A DNA stretch of 64,000 nucleotides from Noviluteimonas sp052115395 (lineage in GTDB: Bacteria > Pseudomonadota > Gammaproteobacteria > Xanthomonadales > Xanthomonadaceae). The notes beneath the pieces are model-generated. The model ran no database searches and had not been told where the DNA came from. It was given only the letters and a program-made list of their open reading frames with translations. The position numbers were made by a program, and so were the translations under genes. Positions 30,313 to 38,214 of the stretch are shown one piece after another. Each line of letters opens with the position of its first letter. Position 1 is the stretch's first letter. The stretch lies in NCBI GenBank assembly GCA_052115395.1, contig JBFRGO010000002.1; one strand, given 5' to 3'.

Positions 30313-32964
30313 CAAGCTTGCACGCGCGGCTTCCCGCCGCGCGTGCAGGGCGCGTGGCAGGCCTTCGGGTCGCCACGCCTTGTCGAAGGCAGCCAGTTCG
30401 CCTTCCGCTCGCTTCTTCTGCCCATGGCTGGCGAGCAACGACGCCGCTTCCAGCGGGGCCAATCGCGTTTCCGCGATCGTCAACGGATCCAGCATGCCGC
30501 CCGTACTCGGTTCGGCGAAGGCACGCCCGCGATGCGTGGCGACCCAATGCCATTCGGCGACTGCGCCTTGCCACTGGCCCGCATCGGTGAGCGCGCGCGC
30601 GTTCGCAACATGGACCATCTGCAGCGCGTCGGGCCGGCGCGCGATGGGCGAAAGACGCGCGATCGCCGATGCCGATTTGCCGGCCATGCGGTCCTGTTCG
30701 GCCAGCAGCACGTCCCATGTTTGTTCCGCGAGGGGATAGCCGGCGACCTTGCTGCGTTCGCCGAGCGCAGCGATGGCTTTGGACAGTACCGCGGCATGAC
30801 CGGAGCGCGCCGCCAGCCAACCCATCGCGAGGCGTTGGTTGGTGCTCGCCATCGGGTAAGTCTCGTCGAGCTTGGCGCTGTTTGCGTTCACCCAATCCAG
30901 GCGACGCGCGAGCGTGTCGGCCGACGCACTCCCTTCCGTAACCAGGTCGATGCCGGCGGCATAGAGCTGCCACATGGTGTCGGCCCAATACGGATCTTCC
31001 TTTCCGGACACTTTCAAAGCGCGGTCGAGCGCTTCCCGCGCGTCGGCGAACTCGCCGCGATCGATCCGCGAGATGAAGCGCCATTCCAGCGATTCGAGGT
31101 CCTGGTTCATGAGCGAGGTGCCGCCCCGCGCGCCGAACACCTTGTCGGCATCGGCGATGCGGCCCTGCGCCTGCAGGGCCTTCGCACGGAACATGGCCGC
31201 GCCGCGTAACCCCATGCCTTGCGCGCGATCGAACGCGGCGATCGCGCCGCGCAAATCTTCCTGGCCAAGCAACAGGATGCCTTGCAGGTAGAAGGCCGAT
31301 GCGGCCATCGCGCTCTGGCGCGCAGTCGCGGCGCGAGCGGCCGGCAAGGCCTGTTCGAAGCGGTTGGCCATCATCCAGCTGTCCTGCGCGTAGCCGAATT
31401 GCGCGGACAAGTAATCGGGGTACATCTGCGTCAGCTGCTCCCAGCGCGCGAGCAGCGGCTCGGTGGGACCGAAGCGCGCGATCTGCGTCTGGAGCGCCAG
31501 CGTTTCGCGCGGTGTCAATCGATCCTTCATCTGCGAGGCGGCGATCAACGCCTCCTTGCCTTCCTTCAGTTTGCCCTGGGCAACGAGGACACCACCCACG
31601 CCCATGCGCGCGAGCGCGAAATCCGGGTCCAGTTCGAGGGCGCGGCGGTAAAACCCCAGCCCCCCCACCATGTCGCCGTTGTCCACCTTTTCCAGCCCGA
31701 GCGCGTAGGCCTTGAGCGCGTCGAGGTTGGCGGTGCTCGCCTGCGGGAGCGGTTGCGAATCGCGTTGGATGCTTGCGATCGCTTCGCCGAGATTCTCGCG
31801 CAACTGGCCGGTCACCTCGTCGATCGACGCCAACGCCGATGCAGCGCCGGTGCCATCCGAAGTTTCGGAATAGACGGTGGTCTGCGTGCGCGGATCGATG
31901 ACTTCCGCGCTGACGCGCACGCGCCCGCCGACTTCGGACACGGTCGGCAGGATTACCGCGCGGGCGCCGTCGCGGATCGCGATTTCCGATGCGATCTCAC
32001 GGTCCAGCGTCGTGCCCGGCGTGCGCTTCATCAACGCCAACGTGTCGCGCACCTTGAGGTCGCTCAGCACGTTGACGTAACGCGATTGCTCCAGGCTGAT
32101 GCGGAAGGCCTGTTCGAGCGATTCGTCGAGTACCGGCTGGCCAGTGAGATTCCGCAAATCCCCAACCACCACCCAATCGCGTTCGTTGAACGCAATCGCG
32201 GGCGTCGGGCGCGTCAGGAACCACGCGCCCGTTGCGATGCCCGCGACGAGGAACAATTCCGCGGCAAGCGCCGTCGGACGACGCCACACGGGAATGTCGC
32301 GCCACGCCTTGCCGCCGTTCTGCTTGGGCGCGCGCAGCGGTGCGTAACCCGGTTCGCCGACTTCGAAGACTTCCTGGCCATCGGGCACGCCCTTGAAGCG
32401 CCAGCGACCGTGCGATTTCCAGATCAGGTGTTCGCTGCGTTCGCCGAGTTCGCGCGCGGCGCGGCGTGCGAGCGGTTCGGCGGTCGCCGACAACAGGATC
32501 TGCCCGGGGCGCGCGAGCGTCATCAGGCGGCCGGCGAGCGGTTTGGCGAGGCCTTCGACTTCCAGCGGTTTCGCACCGGCCTGCACCGCGGCTTCGCTGT
32601 TCTGCCACGTCAGCACTTCGCCGACATGCAGGCCCGCGCGCGCTTGCAGGAGCAATTTGCGGTCGCGTACTTCGGGGCGGTCGCCGAGTTCGCGCAGACC
32701 GCGCGCGTAGTCGAGTGCGAAACCCAAACCATCGACCGGGCGTTCGAACAACAACAGCAACCCGTCGCTGCGATCGATCAAACGGCCGCGCCAGCGTTGC
32801 TGCAGTTCCAGCACGAGGCGATCGTGCGCACGGAACAGCGCCGCGGCCGGCGTGTCACCGAGGCGTTCGACGAGCAACGTGGAATCGCACAGATCGGTCA
32901 ACAGCAGGGTACGAACCTGCGGGCTGCTCGCCGGATCGAAGCCGGCCTGCGCGAAGTCATTCAT
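30301..32964 (-). CDS. Class III nucleotide cyclase-like membrane protein with TPRs
   Basis: An 887-residue protein of the RiPP locus. Residues 15-205 form a class III adenylate/guanylate cyclase-like domain: metal-binding Asp candidates D24 (LLTDLCDST) and D67 (DRSDGLLLLF), GLHVGEV, and the catalytic Arg R146 (AGRLMTLA). The Asn expected four residues before that Arg is Pro142. One membrane helix lies at about 229-250, followed by a FlgO/TolB-like region (about 265-410) and TPR-type repeats (about 420-880) outside the membrane. From memory it fits the family called putative peptide modification system cyclase. ATG 32964 follows AAGGGA. The gene order and co-occurrence suggest that it regulates the precursor or dehydrogenase, or signals through cAMP; this is inference. 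Confidence 0.85.
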   Translation of the reverse strand: MNDFAQAGFDPASSPQVRTLLLTDLCDSTLLVERLGDTPAAALFRAHDRLVLELQQRWRGRLIDRSDGLLLLFERPVDGLGFALDYARGLRELGDRPEVRDRKLLLQARAGLHVGEVLTWQNSEAAVQAGAKPLEVEGLAKPLAGRLMTLARPGQILLSATAEPLARRAARELGERSEHLIWKSHGRWRFKGVPDGQEVFEVGEPGYAPLRAPKQNGGKAWRDIPVWRRPTALAAELFLVAGIATGAWFLTRPTPAIAFNERDWVVVGDLRNLTGQPVLDESLEQAFRISLEQSRYVNVLSDLKVRDTLALMKRTPGTTLDREIASEIAIRDGARAVILPTVSEVGGRVRVSAEVIDPRTQTTVYSETSDGTGAASALASIDEVTGQLRENLGEAIASIQRDSQPLPQASTANLDALKAYALGLEKVDNGDMVGGLGFYRRALELDPDFALARMGVGGVLVAQGKLKEGKEALIAASQMKDRLTPRETLALQTQIARFGPTEPLLARWEQLTQMYPDYLSAQFGYAQDSWMMANRFEQALPAARAATARQSAMAASAFYLQGILLLGQEDLRGAIAAFDRAQGMGLRGAAMFRAKALQAQGRIADADKVFGARGGTSLMNQDLESLEWRFISRIDRGEFADAREALDRALKVSGKEDPYWADTMWQLYAAGIDLVTEGSASADTLARRLDWVNANSAKLDETYPMASTNQRLAMGWLAARSGHAAVLSKAIAALGERSKVAGYPLAEQTWDVLLAEQDRMAGKSASAIARLSPIARRPDALQMVHVANARALTDAGQWQGAVAEWHWVATHRGRAFAEPSTGGMLDPLTIAETRLAPLEAASLLASHGQKKRAEGELAAFDKAWRPEGLPRALHARREAARASLLRE

Positions 32965-32988
32965 GCACGATCCCTTGCATCGTCGCGC

Positions 32989-34014
32989 CTAGGCAGGCGC
33001 GAGCGCGTCGTCCTGCCATTCCACGCGGTTGCCGCCCAAACGCTTGGCGCGGTAGAGCGCCGCATCGGCCAGCGCGTACCAGTCGTCCCATTCGGTGTCC
33101 GGAGACACCAGGCAGGCGCCGACGCTCAGGGTGGCGATCGCCGGCGGCGAAGGCTGCATTTCGTGCAAGGCGTGCGCGGTGGTCGTGATGAACTCGGCCA
33201 CGCGCATCACGTCGTCGCGATGCTCGCCCTTGATCATCAGGCAGAACTCGTCGCCGCCCAGGCGGCAGGCGATGTCGTCGGGACCGGCGGCCGACCGCAG
33301 GATGTTGGCGACGCCCTGCAGCACGCGGTCGCCGACCAGGTGGCCGTGGTCGTCGTTGATGTTCTTGAAGCGGTCGCAGTCGATCAGCAGCAGGCCGCGG
33401 CCGGGCTGCTCGTCGGTGCGGCGGCGCTGTTGCAGGTGCAGATGGAAGCCGCGGCGGTTGGCCAGGCCCGTGAGTTCATCCGTTCGGGTGAGTTCTTCGG
33501 TCTGCGTCAGGCGGTGCGTGGTCGCGCGCAGGGTGTCCAGCGCGGTCTGCAGGTCGAGGTTGCGGCGGCGCAGGCGGCCGATGAGGCTTTGCTCGTTCAG
33601 CACCACGCGCATGATGGCGCGGCGCAGGAAATGGGCGAGCAGGCGCGGGTCGCGATCGACCAGGGTTTCGAATTCCTGTTGGCGCAATTCGACCAACATG
33701 CCCGGGCTGGACACGGTGGCGTCCGCACTGCGCGCATGGTCGCCGATCAGCAGGCCGAGTTCGCCGAAGAACTCGCGCTGCCCCAGGCGCTTTGCGACCA
33801 GGTCGTCGCCGAAGTCCAGGTCGACCGAGCCTTGCGAGATGACGTACATGGTCGTGCCGAGGTCACCACGGCGAAACAATTTTTCGCCAGGCTCGACGCG
33901 ACGCTGCTGCCCGATTTGCGCGAACAGCGCGTACTCCTCCGCAGTCAGGGACGCGGCGGGTTCCAGAACTTCAATGTCGGCTCGGCGCCGTCGAGGCGCG
34001 CGGTCGCGATTCAC
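32989..34014 (-). CDS. Cyclic-nucleotide-binding diguanylate cyclase
   Basis: Soluble and 341 residues long from GTG 34014. The N-terminal cNMP-binding domain (about 20-140) has a complete phosphate-binding cassette, FGELGLLIGDHARSA, with the key Glu and Arg-Ser-Ala. A helical linker (150-185) leads to a GGDEF domain (about 190-335) with DELTGLANRR and the active-site RLGGDEF intact. The inhibitory I-site that usually reads RxxD is Gly-Pro-Asp-Asp here, so feedback by c-di-GMP is probably lost. The frame is open to ATG 34068, but AGGAG there touches the start codon, while GTG 34014 has GGGGGG at better spacing. It lies 24 bp upstream of the cyclase-like gene on the same strand, which suggests a cAMP to c-di-GMP relay. 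Confidence 0.88.
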   Translation of the reverse strand: MNRDRAPRRRRADIEVLEPAASLTAEEYALFAQIGQQRRVEPGEKLFRRGDLGTTMYVISQGSVDLDFGDDLVAKRLGQREFFGELGLLIGDHARSADATVSSPGMLVELRQQEFETLVDRDPRLLAHFLRRAIMRVVLNEQSLIGRLRRRNLDLQTALDTLRATTHRLTQTEELTRTDELTGLANRRGFHLHLQQRRRTDEQPGRGLLLIDCDRFKNINDDHGHLVGDRVLQGVANILRSAAGPDDIACRLGGDEFCLMIKGEHRDDVMRVAEFITTTAHALHEMQPSPPAIATLSVGACLVSPDTEWDDWYALADAALYRAKRLGGNRVEWQDDALAPA

Positions 34015-34162
34015 ACTTCGATCCCCCGACGTGACCGGCGGCCGAGGATACCACCTGAATGAGTTCATCTCCTGAGGTACGGATTGGGGCGGCCTGTCCG
34101 GCCGCCGCCAACCCCGGTCACCCCGCTACAGTCGATAGCGGATTCAAGAACCGTGCAGCTTG

Positions 34163-35470
34163 TCACGCCGCAGCGGCGGGGCTCACCTTCTGGAACTGCT
34201 CTTCCTCGGTCGAACCCTTCAGGGCGACGGTCGAGCTCTGGGCGCCCTGGATGGTCTGCGTCACCGCGTCGAAGTAACCGGTGCCGACCTCACGTTGATG
34301 TTTGACCGCCGTGAAGCCCTTGTCGGCGGCGGCGAACTCGGCCTCCTGCAATTCGACGAACGCGCTCATCTGGCGGCGCGCGTAGCCGTGCGCCAGGTTG
34401 AACATCGAATAGTTGAGTGCGTGGAAACCGGCGAGCGTGATGAACTGGAACTTGTAGCCGTAGCTCGCCAGCTCCTTCTGGAATTTCGCGATGGTCGCGT
34501 CGTCCAGGTGCTGCTTCCAGTTGAACGAGGGCGAGCAGTTGTAGGCGAGCAGCTTGCCCGGGAACTTGGCGTGGATCGCTTCGGCGAAGGCCTTGGCGAA
34601 CTTCAGGTCGGGCTTGCCGGTTTCGCACCACACCAGGTCCGCGTAGGGCGCGTAGGCCAGGCCGCGCGAGACCGCCTGGTCCAGGCCCTTGCGCGTTTTG
34701 TAGAACCCTTCGACGGTGCGCTCGCCAGTGATGAAGTCGCGATCGTTGTCGTCGACGTCGCTGGTGACCAGGTCGGCGGCTTCTGCGTCGGTGCGCGCGA
34801 CGATCAGCGAGGGAACGCCGAGCACGTCGCTGGCCAGGCGCGCGGCGACGAGCTTTTCGACCGCTTCGCGCGTGGGCACCAGCACCTTGCCGCCCATGTG
34901 GCCGCACTTCTTGACCGACGCCAGTTGGTCTTCGAAATGCACTGCGGCGGCGCCGGCTTCGATCATCGCCTTCATCAGTTCGAAGGCGTTGAGCACGCCG
35001 CCGAAACCGGCTTCGGCGTCGGCGACGATGGGCTGCAGGAAATCGATGGCGTCATCGCCTTCGGCGTGGTGCAGCTGGTCGGCGCGCAGCAGCGTGTTGT
35101 TGATGCGCTTGACCACCTGCGGCACGGAGTTGGCGGGATACAGCGATTGATCCGGATACATCTCGCCGGCGAGGTTGGCGTCGGCCGCGACCTGCCAGCC
35201 CGACAGATAGATCGCCTTCAACCCGGCCTTGACCTGCTGCATCGCCTGGTTGCCGGTGAGCGCGCCGAGCGCGTTGACGAAGTCTTCGGTCTGCAGGTAA
35301 CGCCACAGCTTCTCGGCGCCCAGGCGCGCGAGGGAATGCTCGATCGGTACCGTACCGCGCAGGCGCACGACGTCGTCGGCGGTGTAAGGGCGCTCGATGC
35401 CGGCCCAACGCGGGTTGTTGGTCCAGTCCAGGCGCAATTGTTCGGCAGTCGGAAGGGGGTTCGTCTTCAT
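34163..35470 (-). CDS. aceA: Isocitrate lyase
   Basis: Splits isocitrate into glyoxylate and succinate, the first step of the glyoxylate shunt. The 435 residues carry the catalytic KKCGHMGGK loop (Cys near residue 190), the metal/substrate segment HFEDQL, the AECxxGH-neighbouring VARTDAEAADL, and the C-terminal lid YKFQFITLAGFHALN. ATG 35470 is preceded by AAGGAG (in the sequence ACAAGGAGCACCACG). It lies 30 bp behind aceB on the same strand, so the two form an operon. A hairpin-like GGCGGC/GCCGCC follows it without a T-run. Confidence 0.97.
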   Translation of the reverse strand: MKTNPLPTAEQLRLDWTNNPRWAGIERPYTADDVVRLRGTVPIEHSLARLGAEKLWRYLQTEDFVNALGALTGNQAMQQVKAGLKAIYLSGWQVAADANLAGEMYPDQSLYPANSVPQVVKRINNTLLRADQLHHAEGDDAIDFLQPIVADAEAGFGGVLNAFELMKAMIEAGAAAVHFEDQLASVKKCGHMGGKVLVPTREAVEKLVAARLASDVLGVPSLIVARTDAEAADLVTSDVDDNDRDFITGERTVEGFYKTRKGLDQAVSRGLAYAPYADLVWCETGKPDLKFAKAFAEAIHAKFPGKLLAYNCSPSFNWKQHLDDATIAKFQKELASYGYKFQFITLAGFHALNYSMFNLAHGYARRQMSAFVELQEAEFAAADKGFTAVKHQREVGTGYFDAVTQTIQGAQSSTVALKGSTEEEQFQKVSPAAAA

Positions 35471-35500
35471 CGTGGTGCTCCTTGTCGTGTGACCCGACGG

Positions 35501-37132
35501 TCAGTCGATCCGTGCGTAGGCCGGAAGGGTGAGGAAGTCTTCGAGCGTGTCTGCTTGCGTGAGTGTTTCGAGAAGTTCGATCGCTTCGTTGATGCGCGTG
35601 CCGCCGGGGAGCTGCATGCGGTCGGCGAACTTGCTGGGCAGGCCGATCAGCGCGCGTTCGAGCAGCGCGAAATCGATCGGCGAGCCGTCGTCCAAGTGCA
35701 CGGGCGGGTCGCTGTGCAGCCATTGCCAGAGTTGGGTGCGGGAGATCTCGGCGGTCGCGGCGTCTTCCATCAGCCAATGGATCGGGACGCAGCCGTTGCC
35801 CTCGAGCCACGCGGCGAGGTAGCGCACGCAGACTTCCACGTTGTTTTCGAAGCCTGCGCGGCTGATCGTGCCCAACGGCGGCTTGAGCAGGATCTCGCGC
35901 AGCTCGACATCGGTTTTCCCGCGCACGTCGTTGCGCAGCACGAACTGTTGGTGCGCGCCGAGCATCCATGTATCGAAGACTTCGCGCGCCAGCGGAATGA
36001 GGGCCGGATGCGCGACCCACGTGCCGTCGTGGCCGGCGCCGACTTCGCGCACTTTGTCGGCGCGCACGCGTTCCATCGCCCGCGCATTGGCGGCTTCATC
36101 GCCCGAAATCGGGATCTGCGCCGCCATGCCGCCCATCGCGTGCGCGCCGCGGCGGTGGCAGGTGTGGATGAGCAGTTCCGAATAGGTCTTGAGGAAAGGC
36201 TGCGTCATCGTGACCTGCGCGCGTTCGGGCAACACGCGATCGCGATGGCGGCGGAAGGTCTTGAGATAGGAAAAGATGTAATCCCAGCGGCCGCAGTTGA
36301 GCCCGACGATGCGCGTGCGCAGTGCGTGCAGGATCTCGTCCATCTCGAACACGGCCGGCAGCGTTTCGATCAGCACCGTGACTTTCATCTGGCCCTGCGC
36401 CAGGCCGAGCGTGCGTTCGATGTGCGCGAGCACGTCTTCCCACAGCGCGGCTTCTTCCATCGCCTGCAGCTTGGGCAGGTAGAAGTACGGGCCGCGGTCC
36501 TTCGCGGCGAGCGCCTTGGCATTGTGGAAGGCGAACAGGCCGAGGTCGAAGAGCGAGGCGGAGATCGGAACGCCGTCGACGAGCAGATGTTTTTCGTGCA
36601 GGTGCCAGCCACGCGGGCGGACGATCAGCACCGCTTGTTCGGCGAAGGATTTGAGGACGTAGTGCTTGCTGCCGTCCGGCGCCATCCAGTCGAGCGTGCC
36701 GACCACCGCCTTGCCCAGCGCGCGCTGCCCGGTGAGCAGGTTGTCCCAGGTGGGCGCGGTCGAATCCTCGAAGTCGGCCATGTAGCAGTTCGCGCCGGAG
36801 TTCAGCGCGTTGATGACCATCTTCGGATCGGTGGGGCCGGTGATCTCGACGCGGCGGTCGAGCAGCGCCTTCGGCAGTTCGGCCACGCGCCAGTCGCCGG
36901 CGCGCAGGTGCGCGGTGTCGGTGCGGAAGTCGGGAAGCGCGCCGGCGTCGAAGGCGGCCTGGCGGAGTTGGCGTGCGGCGAGGCGTTCCTGCCGCCGTGC
37001 TTCGAAGCTGCGATGGAGTTGCGCGAGAAAGGCGAGCGCCGCGGGCGTGAGCAGTTGCTCCTGTCCCGGGAGCGTGCGGGTGAGGGTGACACCCGGCATA
37101 AGGCTGTCCTGGTCCTGCAGTACTGCCGACAT
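35501..37132 (-). CDS. aceB: Malate synthase A
   Basis: Condenses glyoxylate with acetyl-CoA to malate. The 543-residue isoform-A enzyme includes MADFEDSTAPTWDN, the catalytic Arg-Pro-Arg-Gly-Trp-His-Leu segment, LIETLPAVFEMDEILH, GLNCGRWDYIFS and the C-terminal Asp-containing EDAATAEISR. ATG 37132 has AAGGACA 5 nt upstream; a TTG start at 37150 in the same frame is less likely. It is the first gene of the aceB-aceA operon and diverges from a LysR regulator across 109 bp containing two inverted repeats. Confidence 0.97.
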   Translation of the reverse strand: MSAVLQDQDSLMPGVTLTRTLPGQEQLLTPAALAFLAQLHRSFEARRQERLAARQLRQAAFDAGALPDFRTDTAHLRAGDWRVAELPKALLDRRVEITGPTDPKMVINALNSGANCYMADFEDSTAPTWDNLLTGQRALGKAVVGTLDWMAPDGSKHYVLKSFAEQAVLIVRPRGWHLHEKHLLVDGVPISASLFDLGLFAFHNAKALAAKDRGPYFYLPKLQAMEEAALWEDVLAHIERTLGLAQGQMKVTVLIETLPAVFEMDEILHALRTRIVGLNCGRWDYIFSYLKTFRRHRDRVLPERAQVTMTQPFLKTYSELLIHTCHRRGAHAMGGMAAQIPISGDEAANARAMERVRADKVREVGAGHDGTWVAHPALIPLAREVFDTWMLGAHQQFVLRNDVRGKTDVELREILLKPPLGTISRAGFENNVEVCVRYLAAWLEGNGCVPIHWLMEDAATAEISRTQLWQWLHSDPPVHLDDGSPIDFALLERALIGLPSKFADRMQLPGGTRINEAIELLETLTQADTLEDFLTLPAYARID

Positions 37133-37176
37133 GGTCTGTCCTTGGGTCAACCGAGGACTCGACCGTACGAGCCAGT

Positions 37177-37227
37177 ACTGTATTGGACAAAACAGTTATC
37201 GCAATGCTATTGATAAGCCACGCTTAT
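37177..37227. promoter_or_regulatory. LysR-type operator candidates between aceB and its regulator
   Basis: Two dyads lie in the divergent gap. ATAAG-5-CTTAT at 37213-37227 contains the T-N11-A arrangement of LysR boxes. ACTGT-10-ACAGT is at 37177-37196. Promoter hexamers overlap them: TTGGAC (37183-37188) and TGCTAT (37205-37210) toward the regulator, and TTGCGA-16-TACAGT on the minus strand toward aceB. Autoregulation and aceBA control by the adjacent LysR are inferred from position. Confidence 0.5.
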
Positions 37228-37241
37228 ATGAAGGTGGCGTC

Positions 37242-38210
37242 ATGGGGAAATCGAAGACGCAAGGCCCGGATTTCGAGGCGGTCGCCCCCCGTTTCGCCTA
37301 CAAGGCGGACCGGCTGAAGCCCCTGCGGGCCTTTTGCCAGACCGCGCGCCTGGGCTCAGTCTCTCGCGCGGCCGAGGCGCTCTATGTCTCGCAACCGGCC
37401 ATTACCCTCCAGTTGCAGGCGCTCGAGCGCGAACTGGGGGTCAAGCTCTTCGACCGCGTCGGCCGCCGCCTCACCCCGAGCCGCGAAGGCCAGGTGCTCT
37501 ACGAACTGGCCAAACCCCTGGTCGAAGGCATCGACGGGCTCGATGCCGTTTTCCATGACAAGGTCCAGGGCCTCGACGCGGGTGATCTCAACGTTGCCGC
37601 GGGGTCCTCGACGATCCTCTATCTCTTGCCCGGCATCGTCGAAGCCTTCCGCCAGCGGCGGTCCGACGTTCGCCTGACCCTGCACAACGTCACCGGCGCC
37701 GGCGGTCTGGACCTGCTGCGCACCGACGCGGTCGACCTCGCCGTGGGTTCGATGCTCGATGTGCCGGCCGACCTGCGCTACATGCCGGTGTATCGCTTCG
37801 AGCCGATGCTGATCACGCCGCTGGATCATCCGCTCGCGCACAAGGCGGACCTGAAGCTCGAGGATCTCTCACCCTACGGCTTGATCCTGCCACCGAAGCG
37901 GCTCACGACCTATCGCCTGGTCGACCTGGTGTTCCAGCAGAACCGCGTGCCCTACACCGTCGCGCTCGAAGTCGGCGGCTGGGAAGTGATCAAGCAATAC
38001 GTCGCGATGGGCCTGGGCATCAGCATCGTCACCGCGATCTGCCTGACCGAAAGCGATCGCACGCGGCTCGCGGCGCGTTCGCTCGCGCAGTATTTCCCGT
38101 CGCGCAGTTACGGCGTGGTGGTGCGCAAGGGCAAGTTCCTGTCGCCACAGGCGCGCGCCTTCATCGAGCTGATCCAGCCCGACCAGTCGATCGATCACTC
38201 CGAACGCTGA
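37242..38210 (+). CDS. LysR-family transcriptional regulator (CysB-like)
   Basis: A 322-residue regulator. The winged helix-turn-helix at about 24-85 reads LRAFCQTARLGSVSRAAEAL, then SQPAITLQLQALE. The effector-binding domain covers about 110-310, with AAGSSTILYLLPGIV and the GGWEVIKQYVAMGLGISIV stretch typical of the CysB/Cbl subgroup. ATG 37242 has AAGGTGG 6 nt upstream. The effector is not predictable. Divergence from aceB makes the glyoxylate operon its likely target, although a sulfur role cannot be excluded from family resemblance. Confidence 0.92.
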   Translation: MGKSKTQGPDFEAVAPRFAYKADRLKPLRAFCQTARLGSVSRAAEALYVSQPAITLQLQALERELGVKLFDRVGRRLTPSREGQVLYELAKPLVEGIDGLDAVFHDKVQGLDAGDLNVAAGSSTILYLLPGIVEAFRQRRSDVRLTLHNVTGAGGLDLLRTDAVDLAVGSMLDVPADLRYMPVYRFEPMLITPLDHPLAHKADLKLEDLSPYGLILPPKRLTTYRLVDLVFQQNRVPYTVALEVGGWEVIKQYVAMGLGISIVTAICLTESDRTRLAARSLAQYFPSRSYGVVVRKGKFLSPQARAFIELIQPDQSIDHSER

Positions 38211-38214
38211 GCCC

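Noticed and set aside
31219..34062. A 947-codon plus-strand frame opposite the cyclase and GGDEF genes
   Set aside because: Antisense shadow of two well-supported proteins; no domain of its own.
34069..34162. GGCGGC/GCCGCC hairpin as aceA terminator
   Set aside because: The dyad is real, but no T-run follows on the minus strand, so it was not listed as a terminator.
34160..37213. A 1,017-codon open frame on the plus strand across aceA and aceB
   Set aside because: It lies antisense to two complete enzymes, is rich in Arg/His/Ala/Gly without any domain, and is the usual reverse-frame shadow of high-GC coding DNA.
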